From the NCBI GenBank assembly GCA_964630905.1, contig CAZVWR010000038.1:1-30012 (forward strand): a stretch of 30,012 nt of DNA, written 5' to 3'. Of this stretch, positions 1 through 7,235 are shown one piece after another. Position 1 is the stretch's first letter, and each line of letters opens with the position of its first letter. The notes beneath the pieces are model-generated. The model was not told the origin of the DNA and ran no database searches. It was given only the letters and a program-made list of their open reading frames with translations. The stretch is from JAGOEX01 sp964630905 (lineage in GTDB: Bacteria > UBP6 > UBA1177). A program made the translations under genes and the position numbers.

Positions 1-2
1 CA

Positions 3-575
3 AATCCCCATTACGGAGAACTGAAAGGTCAGGTTACAGTTTATCTCATTTCTTCTGCACTCATATTCATTGCAGGAAATTTTATCAGGGCCGATATTCA
101 TGACATTGATTCGATCCTTTTTGGCAGTGCAGTACTCGCCGAAACGAAAGATGCAGTGCTTGTTTCGGCCGCAGCGGTATTGCTATTAACAGTTTTTTCA
201 CTGTTTTACAGGAAGTTTCTTTTCATAAGTTTTGACAGTGAATCAGCACCGGCTTTCAATATAAATTCAAGAACTTATGACACGGTCATGTACGGGGTCT
301 TTGCTATTGTAATCTCAATTTCAAGCCGCGCCGCCGGAGCATTTCCCGTTTTCGGACTGACAATACTTCCTGCACTCACAGGACTCAATCTTGGAAAGAA
401 CATGAGATCCGTATTCATCATTTCAGCCATAATCGCCGCCGTCTCAGCATTCACAGGCTACTACATTTCATTTGTCTTCGAACTCCCGACAGGCGCATCG
501 GTTGTAGCCGTGGCAGGGATTATTTACGGACTGAGTGAAATAAGGAAAATTTCTTTTTTTGGAGGAACAAAATGA
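3..575 (+). CDS. Metal ABC transporter permease (ABC-3/ZnuB-MntB family), 3' part
   Basis: This is the C-terminal part of an inner-membrane permease that moves zinc, manganese or iron delivered by a periplasmic binding protein. The frame is open to the left edge, so the gene begins outside the window; the internal GTG at 156 is not its start. The reading begins with an Asp-Ile-Asp-Ser-x-Leu-Phe-Gly segment typical of the cytoplasmic loop of this family. Four or five hydrophobic segments follow, with a Gly-Leu-Thr-Ile-Leu-Pro-Ala-Leu stretch that matches the conserved late membrane region. The stop codon overlaps the next ATG (ATGA), so the two genes are probably co-translated. The binding protein and ATPase would be expected upstream. 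Family assignment is firm; the metal cannot be told from this fragment. Confidence 0.85.
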   Translation, partial: NPHYGELKGQVTVYLISSALIFIAGNFIRADIHDIDSILFGSAVLAETKDAVLVSAAAVLLLTVFSLFYRKFLFISFDSESAPAFNINSRTYDTVMYGVFAIVISISSRAAGAFPVFGLTILPALTGLNLGKNMRSVFIISAIIAAVSAFTGYYISFVFELPTGASVVAVAGIIYGLSEIRKISFFGGTK

Positions 576-1327
576 ATCTGTCGTTAAAAACCTCTCTTTT
601 TTCAATTATCGTCATTTTCACTATGTTCAATTTAAGTGCGGCTGACACGACGGAAACATTTGATGTAGGAGCTACAGATTTTGAGTTTTATCTCGGGTAT
701 GATGGAATCGGACTTGATAAGAATCAGGGGAGTTTTTCTGCTGAAGCTGTTGCAGGTTTTGGAATAACAGAAAGATTTTCCGCACTTATTTCTTTAAGCG
801 GTGAGTCAAATGAGTATTTTGCAAACGGATCGGGCGGTGCAGGTTTCGGAATTTTCGGAACAGTCGTTGACACCGATTTTTTTGATCTTGACCTTTTTCT
901 CAATTCAGGAATCGGCTCTGACAGTTTTTCACTTGCTCCGGCAATTGAGCTGAATATTGACTTCAAGCCTGATCTTGAACTTGCCGGACTTTATTTCAGG
1001 ATTGAAGAAGTTTTTGCCGGAAGAGATGAGTCAACAGATGATAAAGAAAAATATGCATTCGCTGCTGAGACAGGAATAACAGCCGGATTCTATTACTCAA
1101 TTAACGAAAATCACCAGATTCTACTTGAATATGACATGGCTTTACTGAATAACCCTGCCGGCGATGAAGACACCGTGAATATCGGCGGTATCGCACTCGG
1201 GTACAACGCTGCAATATTCGAAAATATCGAACTTATCAGTCAAGTCTATTACGACATTCCGCAAAATGATGAAAAACACTCGTTCGGCGTTTCAGTTGGA
1301 ATTATTGCTACACTTCCCGGCAGATAA
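572..1327 (+). CDS. Small outer-membrane beta-barrel-type protein, 251 aa
   Basis: An N-terminal signal peptide (about residues 1-24, ending near Leu-Ser-Ala-Ala) is followed by alternating polar and hydrophobic strands with many Gly, Phe and Tyr residues, the pattern of a small beta-barrel or transporter-like outer-membrane protein. The start has a strong GGAGG eight bases upstream and overlaps the permease stop by 4 bases. Because it is translationally coupled to a metal ABC permease, a role in metal uptake across the outer membrane or in metal sensing at the surface is plausible, but this is inferred only from position. No named family was recognised. Confidence 0.7.
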   Translation: MNLSLKTSLFSIIVIFTMFNLSAADTTETFDVGATDFEFYLGYDGIGLDKNQGSFSAEAVAGFGITERFSALISLSGESNEYFANGSGGAGFGIFGTVVDTDFFDLDLFLNSGIGSDSFSLAPAIELNIDFKPDLELAGLYFRIEEVFAGRDESTDDKEKYAFAAETGITAGFYYSINENHQILLEYDMALLNNPAGDEDTVNIGGIALGYNAAIFENIELISQVYYDIPQNDEKHSFGVSVGIIATLPGR

Positions 1328-1348
1328 AGACAATTTTAAACCTTTAAT

Positions 1349-2278
1349 TTATCTTGAAAAAATGATCTTGCCTTCAGCCCATTCGGCTGTGACTTCTTCT
1401 CCGTCAGTTTTATAGAGAGTGCCGACTCCGTGAGGAGCTCCGTCCTTTATTTCGCCGTCATATTTATCACCGTTCGGCCATGTGATGACGCCGGGTCCGT
1501 CAAGTTTTCCCAGAACAGCTTCACCGGTGTACACCCTGCCGTCGGTTGCAAATTTATATGCCCCCTGTCCATGGAACATGTCCTTTTTAAAATCACCTGT
1601 GTATTCGTCTCCGTTTGGAAAAACTATTTTCCCCTTCCCCTGCTTTGCACCGTTAAAAAAATCACCTTCATAAACTGTTCCGCCGGCAAGTGTAAGTTTC
1701 CCTTTTCCAGTACGGCGGTCTTTTGAATAGTCACCTTCATAAACTGAGCCGTTACTGAAGGTCATAAAACCCTTCCCTTCTCTTTTTCCATTGATGAAGG
1801 TTCCTTTATATTCACCAATGTTTTTATAGAAATATGTCCCTTCGCCGTCAATAATGTCATAATAAAAAGTCCCTTTATACCAGTTTCCGTTCCTGAAGGT
1901 TATTTCACCTAAACCGTGCTTTTTCCCTTCACTGAAATCCCCTTTATAAACTGTTCCGTCTTTATAGGTGAATGTTCCGGTTCCATCCATTTCATCATTT
2001 TTGAACATCCCTTTATATCTGTTCCCATTTCTGTAAATATATTCGCCTTCGCCTTCCATTTTTCCCTTTCTGAATCCTCCAATATATGTATCTCCATTAA
2101 CAAGCACATGTCTTCCGTGGTTAATTACAGGATCTTCTTTATTCTCCGGCTCCACTCTTTTTATCTTCATGCTTTCAATTTCAGCCATTTTTTCAGCATC
2201 AGGCTTTTCTTCATATGTGGCACAGGCAAAAATGAAGAATAAAATTGTTACGGAAAGATATCTTTTCATTAAATTCAT
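1349..2278 (-). CDS. MORN-repeat lipoprotein, 309 aa, ten repeats
   Basis: A lipoprotein signal ends in Ile-Phe-Ala-Cys with the lipid cysteine at residue 19. After a charged spacer (20-55), ten consecutive 23-residue MORN repeats fill the protein, each with the core Gly-x-x-Tyr-x-Gly-x-Phe and ending in Gly-x-Gly. MORN repeats form a long beta-meander that in other proteins binds lipids or acts as a spacer. The gene follows rsgA: its ATG shares one base with the rsgA stop (TGATG), and a GAGGAGG element lies inside the end of rsgA, so translation is probably coupled. A second ATG at codon 4 is possible. The protein is likely anchored in the outer or inner membrane facing the periplasm. Its substrate is unknown. 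Confidence 0.9.
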   Translation of the reverse strand: MNLMKRYLSVTILFFIFACATYEEKPDAEKMAEIESMKIKRVEPENKEDPVINHGRHVLVNGDTYIGGFRKGKMEGEGEYIYRNGNRYKGMFKNDEMDGTGTFTYKDGTVYKGDFSEGKKHGLGEITFRNGNWYKGTFYYDIIDGEGTYFYKNIGEYKGTFINGKREGKGFMTFSNGSVYEGDYSKDRRTGKGKLTLAGGTVYEGDFFNGAKQGKGKIVFPNGDEYTGDFKKDMFHGQGAYKFATDGRVYTGEAVLGKLDGPGVITWPNGDKYDGEIKDGAPHGVGTLYKTDGEEVTAEWAEGKIIFSR

Positions 2279-3237
2279 CAGCTCCTCCTCTTTTTAGCTT
2301 TTCTGCTCTCAAGAATCTTTTCCGACTCCTCTTTTTTCTGCTGCAATTCACCCATTTCAACCTGCTGTATCCTCCACATTTCAAGAACATCTGCCGGAAG
2401 CAGACCTTGAGATATAGCATTTTTCACAGCACAATCCGGTTCTGTATCATGCCGGCAGTCAAAAAACCGGCAGCCGATAGAAAGTTCAAGTATCCTTTCA
2501 AATCCTTCCGGTTCATCGGTCTCCCACATCTGAATTTCACGAATCCCAGGAGTATCTATCACTATCGCTCCGTTACTCAGGAATATCATGTCACGCGACG
2601 AAGTGGTGTGTCTCCCTTTTTTAACAGCACTACTTATTTCGGCAGTTTTCTGTCGCTCTTCACCAAGCAGCATGTTTATCAAAGTCGATTTACCAACCCC
2701 CGAGGAACCGGTAAATGCAGCCGTAGTGCCAGAATCAAGAAACCTGAAAATTATTTCCAATGTTGCAGGATCTTTTGACGAAACCGCAAAAACTTCTATG
2801 CCTGCAGCTATTTCTCTCACTTTTTCGGTCATTGAAAAAGTTTCAGCACACAAATCTGATTTATTAAGCAATATTACAGGTGTAATTTTCCCTGCTCTAG
2901 CCGCAGATATATACCTCTGAAGCCTTTTAAGATTAAAATTCTCATCAAGGGACATGACAATAAAAAGAATATCCAGATTTGCAGCAAGAACCTGTTCATC
3001 TACAACATTTCCGGCACTTCTTCTTGAAAAACAGCTTTTCCTTTCCAGAACGGACATGATATAGGCCTTATCACCTCTTACTGAAATCTCAACCATGTCG
3101 CCCACAGACGGAAGATCTGACTTCAAAACCGAATTATATCTAAGTGAACCCGAAAGCTTTGCCTTGAACTCACCTTTTTCAGACAAAACTGTATAATAAT
3201 GCCTGCCTTGACCGATAACCTTTGCAACAACATTCAT
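2278..3237 (-). CDS. rsgA: Ribosome small-subunit-dependent GTPase A (RsgA/YjeQ)
   Basis: RsgA is a circularly permuted GTPase that assists late maturation of the 30S subunit. All landmarks are visible: an N-terminal OB-fold region, G4 Asn-Lys-Ser-Asp at 125-128, the P-loop Gly-Ser-Ser-Gly-Val-Gly-Lys-Ser-Thr at 177-185, G3 Asp-Thr-Pro-Gly at 228-231, and a zinc knuckle of Cys256, Cys261, His263 and Cys269. A charged C-terminal helix follows. I chose the ATG at 3237 (319 aa) because a GGAG lies 8 bases upstream. A TTG further up at 3294 would add 19 residues, but it lacks a ribosome site and overlaps a possible -35 element. It is cotranscribed with the MORN lipoprotein. The function is certain. 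Confidence 0.96.
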   Translation of the reverse strand: MNVVAKVIGQGRHYYTVLSEKGEFKAKLSGSLRYNSVLKSDLPSVGDMVEISVRGDKAYIMSVLERKSCFSRRSAGNVVDEQVLAANLDILFIVMSLDENFNLKRLQRYISAARAGKITPVILLNKSDLCAETFSMTEKVREIAAGIEVFAVSSKDPATLEIIFRFLDSGTTAAFTGSSGVGKSTLINMLLGEERQKTAEISSAVKKGRHTTSSRDMIFLSNGAIVIDTPGIREIQMWETDEPEGFERILELSIGCRFFDCRHDTEPDCAVKNAISQGLLPADVLEMWRIQQVEMGELQQKKEESEKILESRKAKKRRS

Positions 3238-3264
3238 TCTACAGACTCCATAAAGGACATACAC

Positions 3265-3294
3265 TAAATATCCACATTGTTCCAAGTTAGTCAA
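3265..3294 (-). promoter_or_regulatory. Possible promoter for rsgA
   Basis: On the minus strand TTGACT (3294-3289) is followed after 18 bases by TATTTA (3270-3265). The -35 is good (5 of 6), but the -10 is weak. The position, about 30 bases before the chosen ATG, is right and would exclude the upstream TTG as the start. Confidence 0.3.
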
Positions 3295-3355
3295 GGTCTT
3301 GCTTTAAATCATTAATTATGTAACATCTTTTCCTGAATTAAGCTCGGGGAAAGCG

Positions 3356-4174
3356 ATGAACAATGTGATCCTGAAAACAGCCGGCTTTTTTAAACTTTAC
3401 AGACCCGATGTTCCTGTAATCGTTTTCCTTGGAACATTTGCCGGCAGAGTCTTTACGACAGGGTTTAGAGCATCAATTATTTACGAGGCCCTTTTTCTTG
3501 CACTTTTCCCTTACAATTTCGTTTACACATTGAATTCAATAACAGATATAACTGAAGATTCCATTAACAAACCGTTGCGACCAATTCCATCCGGGTTGAT
3601 AACAAAAAATGAAGCGTTAATCTGGCTTTTATTTCTCACCATTGTATCCGTTACAGGAATATCTTTCATCTTCAAAGGAGTTGAGATGTTCCTTGCGTTT
3701 TTAATAATTCTTCTTGGATTCAGCTATTCAATGCCGCCTTTAGTAATCAAGAAAAGAGCTCTTCTTGCCCCAGCAATTACAGGATGGGGAGTGACTCATC
3801 CCCTTTTTATAACAGGCGGAATGACTCTTTTCCTTTTCTCGTTAAGTGTTATGCTGCACGCAATAGGAACAACATCACTGAAAGACCTGACAGATATTGA
3901 AGGAGACATTGTGGCAGGGAGAAAAACAATTTCTGCAACCAAAGGCATTCCTTCGGTAATCATCATGTCTATATTTTTCAAGATATTTTCAATAATACTT
4001 TTCCAGTTCACTCAATACAGGGTTGCATCAATAATACCCGTTATTTCTATATTTGTTGTTCTTTTTCACTATTTTTATCTGAAAAAAGATTTTGCAAAAG
4101 TGATCTACAAAAGAACTATCTGGACAACTGCAACTCTTTCAGTATTTGTTATTTTGTATATAAAACTTACCTGA
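3356..4174 (+). CDS. UbiA-family prenyltransferase, 272 aa
   Basis: This is an integral membrane enzyme of the UbiA superfamily, which transfers a polyprenyl chain onto an aromatic or polar acceptor. Both Asp-rich motifs are present. The first is Asn60-x3-Asp64-x3-Asp68, followed by Asn-Lys-Pro-Leu-Arg-Pro. The second is Asp177, Asp180 and Asp184 in a Lys-Asp-Leu-Thr-Asp-Ile-Glu-Gly-Asp stretch. These bind Mg2+ and the diphosphate. Seven to nine hydrophobic helices surround them. A GGGGAAAG element precedes the ATG. The gene is alone on its strand and abuts its convergent neighbour with no gap. The acceptor (menaquinone precursor, glycerol phosphate lipid, or another) cannot be deduced, and no quinone genes are nearby. 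Confidence 0.87.
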   Translation: MNNVILKTAGFFKLYRPDVPVIVFLGTFAGRVFTTGFRASIIYEALFLALFPYNFVYTLNSITDITEDSINKPLRPIPSGLITKNEALIWLLFLTIVSVTGISFIFKGVEMFLAFLIILLGFSYSMPPLVIKKRALLAPAITGWGVTHPLFITGGMTLFLFSLSVMLHAIGTTSLKDLTDIEGDIVAGRKTISATKGIPSVIIMSIFFKIFSIILFQFTQYRVASIIPVISIFVVLFHYFYLKKDFAKVIYKRTIWTTATLSVFVILYIKLT

Positions 4175-5116
4175 TCAATCGAATTTCATGATCCTTGCCC
4201 TGACAGGCGAGTGGCCGTTTGTTTGAGGAATAAAATATATCAGCAGACTGCCATCATCTGAAAACGGAGAAAAAAACACTTCACCCGGCTCCTCGAACTT
4301 TGTCTTTACCGGAAAATCAGACCCTTTCAGTATGACAAGTTCCCTTTTCTGATGAACATACCCTGTGTTGTTTCTATCGCTAAAGTAGATTGATACAACT
4401 CCATCCTTAACACCTAAAGGATGATACCCTGTTTCAAAGATCAGTGACATTTTTTCAATATCAAACATGTAGACATTTGCCTGTATCATGTCGCTGAATG
4501 TTGTTAAGGTGTGTATGAAAATATTTTCACCCGCACATTGTATTGAAACAGGTCTTTCAAATGAACTACCAAGAGAAAGAATGGATCCGATAAGATCTGA
4601 TGAAGTTTCTTCTCTAATCAAATAGCTTTTCCACTCATTAATATCAGTTCTTTCTGATATCGAAAGAAAATATCTTCTGTTAAGATTTTTGTTTTCTTCA
4701 AGGATAAGCATCGCTAGTGAACCGTTTTTCATAAAACATCCCGAAAAAACGGAAGTCACAGTTTCCGGCAAAACGGTTTCTGCTATAACTTTTTGATTTT
4801 CAACATCGAGAATATTAATTGAAAACCCTTCCATATCCGATTTTTTTAAAGCAGCTATATCTTTCTGCGAATAATATGCAAAAGGAACACCCCGTTCTGA
4901 ACTGATTTTTTTTTCTTTCAATCCATTTTCTGTCAAAATGAAATATTGTTCGGGCTCCTCTCCTTCAGAAACAGATATTATTCCAGGCAGAACAAGAGAA
5001 TAATTGCATTTGTCAGTACTACAAATCTGTAATGGATCTCTTGATTTAAAGCATCCGTGCTGAATGAACAAAATAGAAAATAAAATAAACAGGTGTAAAA
5101 TTTTTATGATAGACAA
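4175..5116 (-). CDS. Predicted lipoprotein, beta-propeller-like, 313 aa
   Basis: The protein was not recognised as a named family. A hydrophobic signal ends in Gln-His-Gly-Cys (Cys22 from the chosen start), a weak lipobox. The rest is rich in beta strands with recurrent Asp-Gly and Ser-Asp-Asp-Gly turns, as in WD/PD40-type propellers. No ATG is available near the signal. The TTG at 5116 gives a normal-length signal and lies 20 bases after the stop of the upstream gene. A TTG at 5200 would overlap that gene by 65 bases and put a charged 28-residue extension before the signal. No clear ribosome site precedes either, so the start is uncertain. It probably belongs to the operon of the charged-helix protein. 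Confidence 0.62.
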   Translation of the reverse strand: MSIIKILHLFILFSILFIQHGCFKSRDPLQICSTDKCNYSLVLPGIISVSEGEEPEQYFILTENGLKEKKISSERGVPFAYYSQKDIAALKKSDMEGFSINILDVENQKVIAETVLPETVTSVFSGCFMKNGSLAMLILEENKNLNRRYFLSISERTDINEWKSYLIREETSSDLIGSILSLGSSFERPVSIQCAGENIFIHTLTTFSDMIQANVYMFDIEKMSLIFETGYHPLGVKDGVVSIYFSDRNNTGYVHQKRELVILKGSDFPVKTKFEEPGEVFFSPFSDDGSLLIYFIPQTNGHSPVRARIMKFD

Positions 5117-5135
5117 TTTATTGATCCGGGAATGA

Positions 5136-6569
5136 TCAGTATTCCATTTTCTGAAGATCTGCTTCGGCTTTCTTATAATGTTCGTTATCCGCAGTAACAA
5201 GTTTGAGAATTGATCTCAGAAGCTCTTTTGCTTTAGTCGGGTTGAAGCTCTTCATTACAGAAGCCTTGTCATATATCCTTTTCACAAGTTTATCTTTTGA
5301 ATCAAGCCATTCGCGACATTCTGTTTTTTCAGAATCAAGATCTGCGCACTTTTCAAAAGCTTCGTTTGCAAGAATATAGTTGTCTTTTTTCTCCATATCA
5401 CGACCTTTGGCCATGTAACCCACAGCTTCTATCTTATCGATCCTTTTTGAGAATTCGGTTCCACCCGGAACGATATATTCATCAAGAGCTTTCGCAGCTT
5501 CAAGATTGTCAAGTATAAGAGAATAATCAAGAAGCTTTACGCCTTCAAGTATTTTATCTCTCATTTTGTTAAAGTTAAGGAGCTGCGTTTTAAGTGCAAG
5601 AACTTTTGCATCCTCTTCACACTCACATTTTATTTCACTGACCTTAACTATTGCTTTAATCGCGGCATTATATTTCCCTTGGGAACACATTTCAAGAACA
5701 AGTTCTCTTGCTCTGGAAAGTTTTTCGGCATTGTCCATGAGTGTCTGTTTCTTCGATTCCTGCTCTCTTCTCTTTTCCTCTTCCCTGCGTTCTCTTTCCT
5801 TTTCAAGACGCTCTCTTTCAGCTTCCTCTTCTCTTCTTTTCCTTTCTTCTTCTATTCTTTTCTTTCTTTCAAGTTCTTTTCTTCTTCTATCTTCCTCTTC
5901 TCTTTTCTTTTCGAGCTCAAGCTCTCTCTGCCTTCTTTCTTCTTCAAGTTTGGCTCTGCGTTCATCCTCTCTTCTTGCTCTTTCTTCATCAGCCTGTGCC
6001 GCTTTTGCTTTTCTGTTTGCTATTTCGTCTTCTTCGTCTTCGGAATCGTCACTGCTGTAACTCCGGCTTTTTCTGCTGTCTCTTTTTGCAGATTTTCTGC
6101 TGCCTGTACCGGATTTTATTTCATCAAAAACTGATGCTGTCGTTTTTCTAAGCTGTTTATAAAGCTCCTTACTGTTAACAGAATCAATGTAATCATATGT
6201 TTTTGAAGAATCATCCAGTATCTCTTCGTATTCGATATTTATAAAAACGAATCTTATCGTGATCTCCTCGTCTTCATTCATGCTTATCAGGGAAAGAAGT
6301 GCGTACTGAAAATCCTCATCGCTTGCATTGTCATACCAGCACTCCGTCTTCATTCCGCATTTTGAAAGTTTGGCAAGCTTCCCTTTTGAAACATCCTTAT
6401 AGCTTACCGAATTAAACCTTGAATTCACAACAGACTCAAGATCACGGACTATCTTGACTGCATCAGACTTTTCTATCTCCTTTGTAACCGGTCTCATGAA
6501 AAGAACTTTGTCGGCGTACAAAGGGAATATGAACATTGTCAGTAAACTTAAAACTAAAATCCTTCTCAA
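5136..6569 (-). CDS. Periplasmic TolB-like domain plus long charged helix and TPR-like C-terminus, 477 aa
   Basis: A signal peptide (1-19) precedes a domain of about 130 residues with a Cys71-x5-Cys77 pair, resembling the TolB N-terminal-like domains of the protein at 27388-28677. A Ser/Arg/Asp-rich linker (about 152-182) leads into an almost uninterrupted Arg/Glu/Lys stretch (about 185-280) expected to form a single alpha helix or coiled coil. The last 190 residues are helical and TPR-like, with Ala-Asn-Glu-Ala-Phe-Glu-Lys-Cys type repeats. The start is TTG at 6569, supported by an excellent GGAGGAAG seven bases upstream. No ATG fits the signal peptide. A scaffolding or envelope-spanning role is possible; this is inferred from shape only. 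Confidence 0.75.
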   Translation of the reverse strand: MRRILVLSLLTMFIFPLYADKVLFMRPVTKEIEKSDAVKIVRDLESVVNSRFNSVSYKDVSKGKLAKLSKCGMKTECWYDNASDEDFQYALLSLISMNEDEEITIRFVFINIEYEEILDDSSKTYDYIDSVNSKELYKQLRKTTASVFDEIKSGTGSRKSAKRDSRKSRSYSSDDSEDEEDEIANRKAKAAQADEERARREDERRAKLEEERRQRELELEKKREEEDRRRKELERKKRIEEERKRREEEAERERLEKERERREEEKRREQESKKQTLMDNAEKLSRARELVLEMCSQGKYNAAIKAIVKVSEIKCECEEDAKVLALKTQLLNFNKMRDKILEGVKLLDYSLILDNLEAAKALDEYIVPGGTEFSKRIDKIEAVGYMAKGRDMEKKDNYILANEAFEKCADLDSEKTECREWLDSKDKLVKRIYDKASVMKSFNPTKAKELLRSILKLVTADNEHYKKAEADLQKMEY

Positions 6570-6617
6570 CTTCTTCCTCCTTTACAGAACACTGACGCAA
6601 AAAATAATTCTCAAGGT

Positions 6618-6645
6618 ATTTAACCTGTTTTTTATCGATTTTCAA
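6618..6645 (-). promoter_or_regulatory. Possible promoter for the charged-helix protein operon
   Basis: On the minus strand TTGAAA (6645-6640), a 16-base spacer and TTAAAT (6623-6618) lie about 50 bases before the TTG start. Each box is near consensus. The next gene upstream on the same strand ends only 14 bases away, so read-through is also possible. Confidence 0.35.
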
Positions 6646-6658
6646 GTTTTTATGTTAA

Positions 6659-7117
6659 TTATTTTTCTGTGCAGAAGTATATGAAAAACCTGTCATTTTT
6701 TTTCTTTGCAACTCCCCTGCAATCATATTTACCGCTTTGGGAGGCAAATCCTGTCGAATACAGTGTGTCCCCGTGAGTACTGAAAGTGAAAACTCCGTCT
6801 GTAATTACTTTCTGGTTTATCTTAAAGGTCTCTTTAAGCCTTATTGTGTCATCTTTAATTGAATATAAGAGCGAAACAGGTGATTTCAACAGATTTTTTG
6901 AGAACGTTTCAACAGCATCCTGTTCCGCAACCTCGTTCTCAATTTTTTTTGCGATGTCAAACAATCCGCCTGAAACGGCCTTTTCAACATTCTTTTCCTG
7001 TTCATGAATAACACCTGAAATGTAAAGAATGGATCCGAAAACTGCTACAAAAACAAGAGAAAGGATCAGCTTCTTTCTCTTTTCTGTAATATATTGTATT
7101 TTGTCTTTTTCGAGCAT
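6659..7117 (-). CDS. Single-pass membrane protein of unknown function, about 152 aa
   Basis: The protein was not recognised. A short basic N-terminus and one hydrophobic helix (roughly residues 17-36 from the chosen start) suggest an inner-membrane anchor with a soluble domain outside. The C-terminal half is strand-rich and contains two cysteines near the end that could pair in the periplasm. Three ATGs compete, at 7168, 7123 and 7117. I favour 7117, which has a GAGA seven bases upstream. The ATG at 7168 has no ribosome site and leaves no room for the divergent promoter at 7177-7204. It lies upstream of the charged-helix gene on the same strand and may be cotranscribed with it. Confidence 0.6.
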   Translation of the reverse strand: MLEKDKIQYITEKRKKLILSLVFVAVFGSILYISGVIHEQEKNVEKAVSGGLFDIAKKIENEVAEQDAVETFSKNLLKSPVSLLYSIKDDTIRLKETFKINQKVITDGVFTFSTHGDTLYSTGFASQSGKYDCRGVAKKKNDRFFIYFCTEK

Positions 7118-7176
7118 ATTCATTCTCAAATATTTACCGTATTTAAAATATATCAGCTTGGGGAACATATCAAGTT

Positions 7177-7204
7177 TTGACTACTGTAACATAAAAAGTA
7201 TAAT
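7177..7204 (+). promoter_or_regulatory. Strong sigma70-type promoter for the carboxypeptidase operon
   Basis: TTGACT (7177-7182), a 16-base spacer and a perfect TATAAT (7199-7204) form the best promoter in the window. Transcription would begin near 7211. That is downstream of an in-frame ATG at 7203 and upstream of the TTG at 7236, so it decides the start of the next gene. Confidence 0.75.
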
Positions 7205-7235
7205 GTCAGAAAGGTTCTTTTGGGAGAATGCTGTA

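Noticed and set aside
156..575. GTG at 156 as the start of a 139-residue protein
   Set aside because: The frame continues upstream to the window edge with family-typical sequence, so the gene is simply truncated by the window.
1349..2278. Regularly spaced repeats suggestive of a CRISPR or tandem DNA array
   Set aside because: The periodicity is 69 bases and encodes 23-residue MORN repeats; the DNA copies are diverged and there are no spacers.
2245..2920. Plus-strand readings of 177 and 110 codons over rsgA
   Set aside because: RsgA on the other strand has every conserved motif; these are shadow frames.
5566..6151. Two or three Ser/Leu/Phe-rich plus-strand readings over the charged-helix gene
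   Set aside because: They are complements of the purine-rich tract, lack ribosome sites, and have no credible protein character.
7029..7235. An N-terminal extension of the carboxypeptidase back to 7029 or 7203
   Set aside because: It would overlap the divergent gene and start upstream of, or within, a near-consensus promoter; the TTG at 7236 has the ribosome site and signal peptide.
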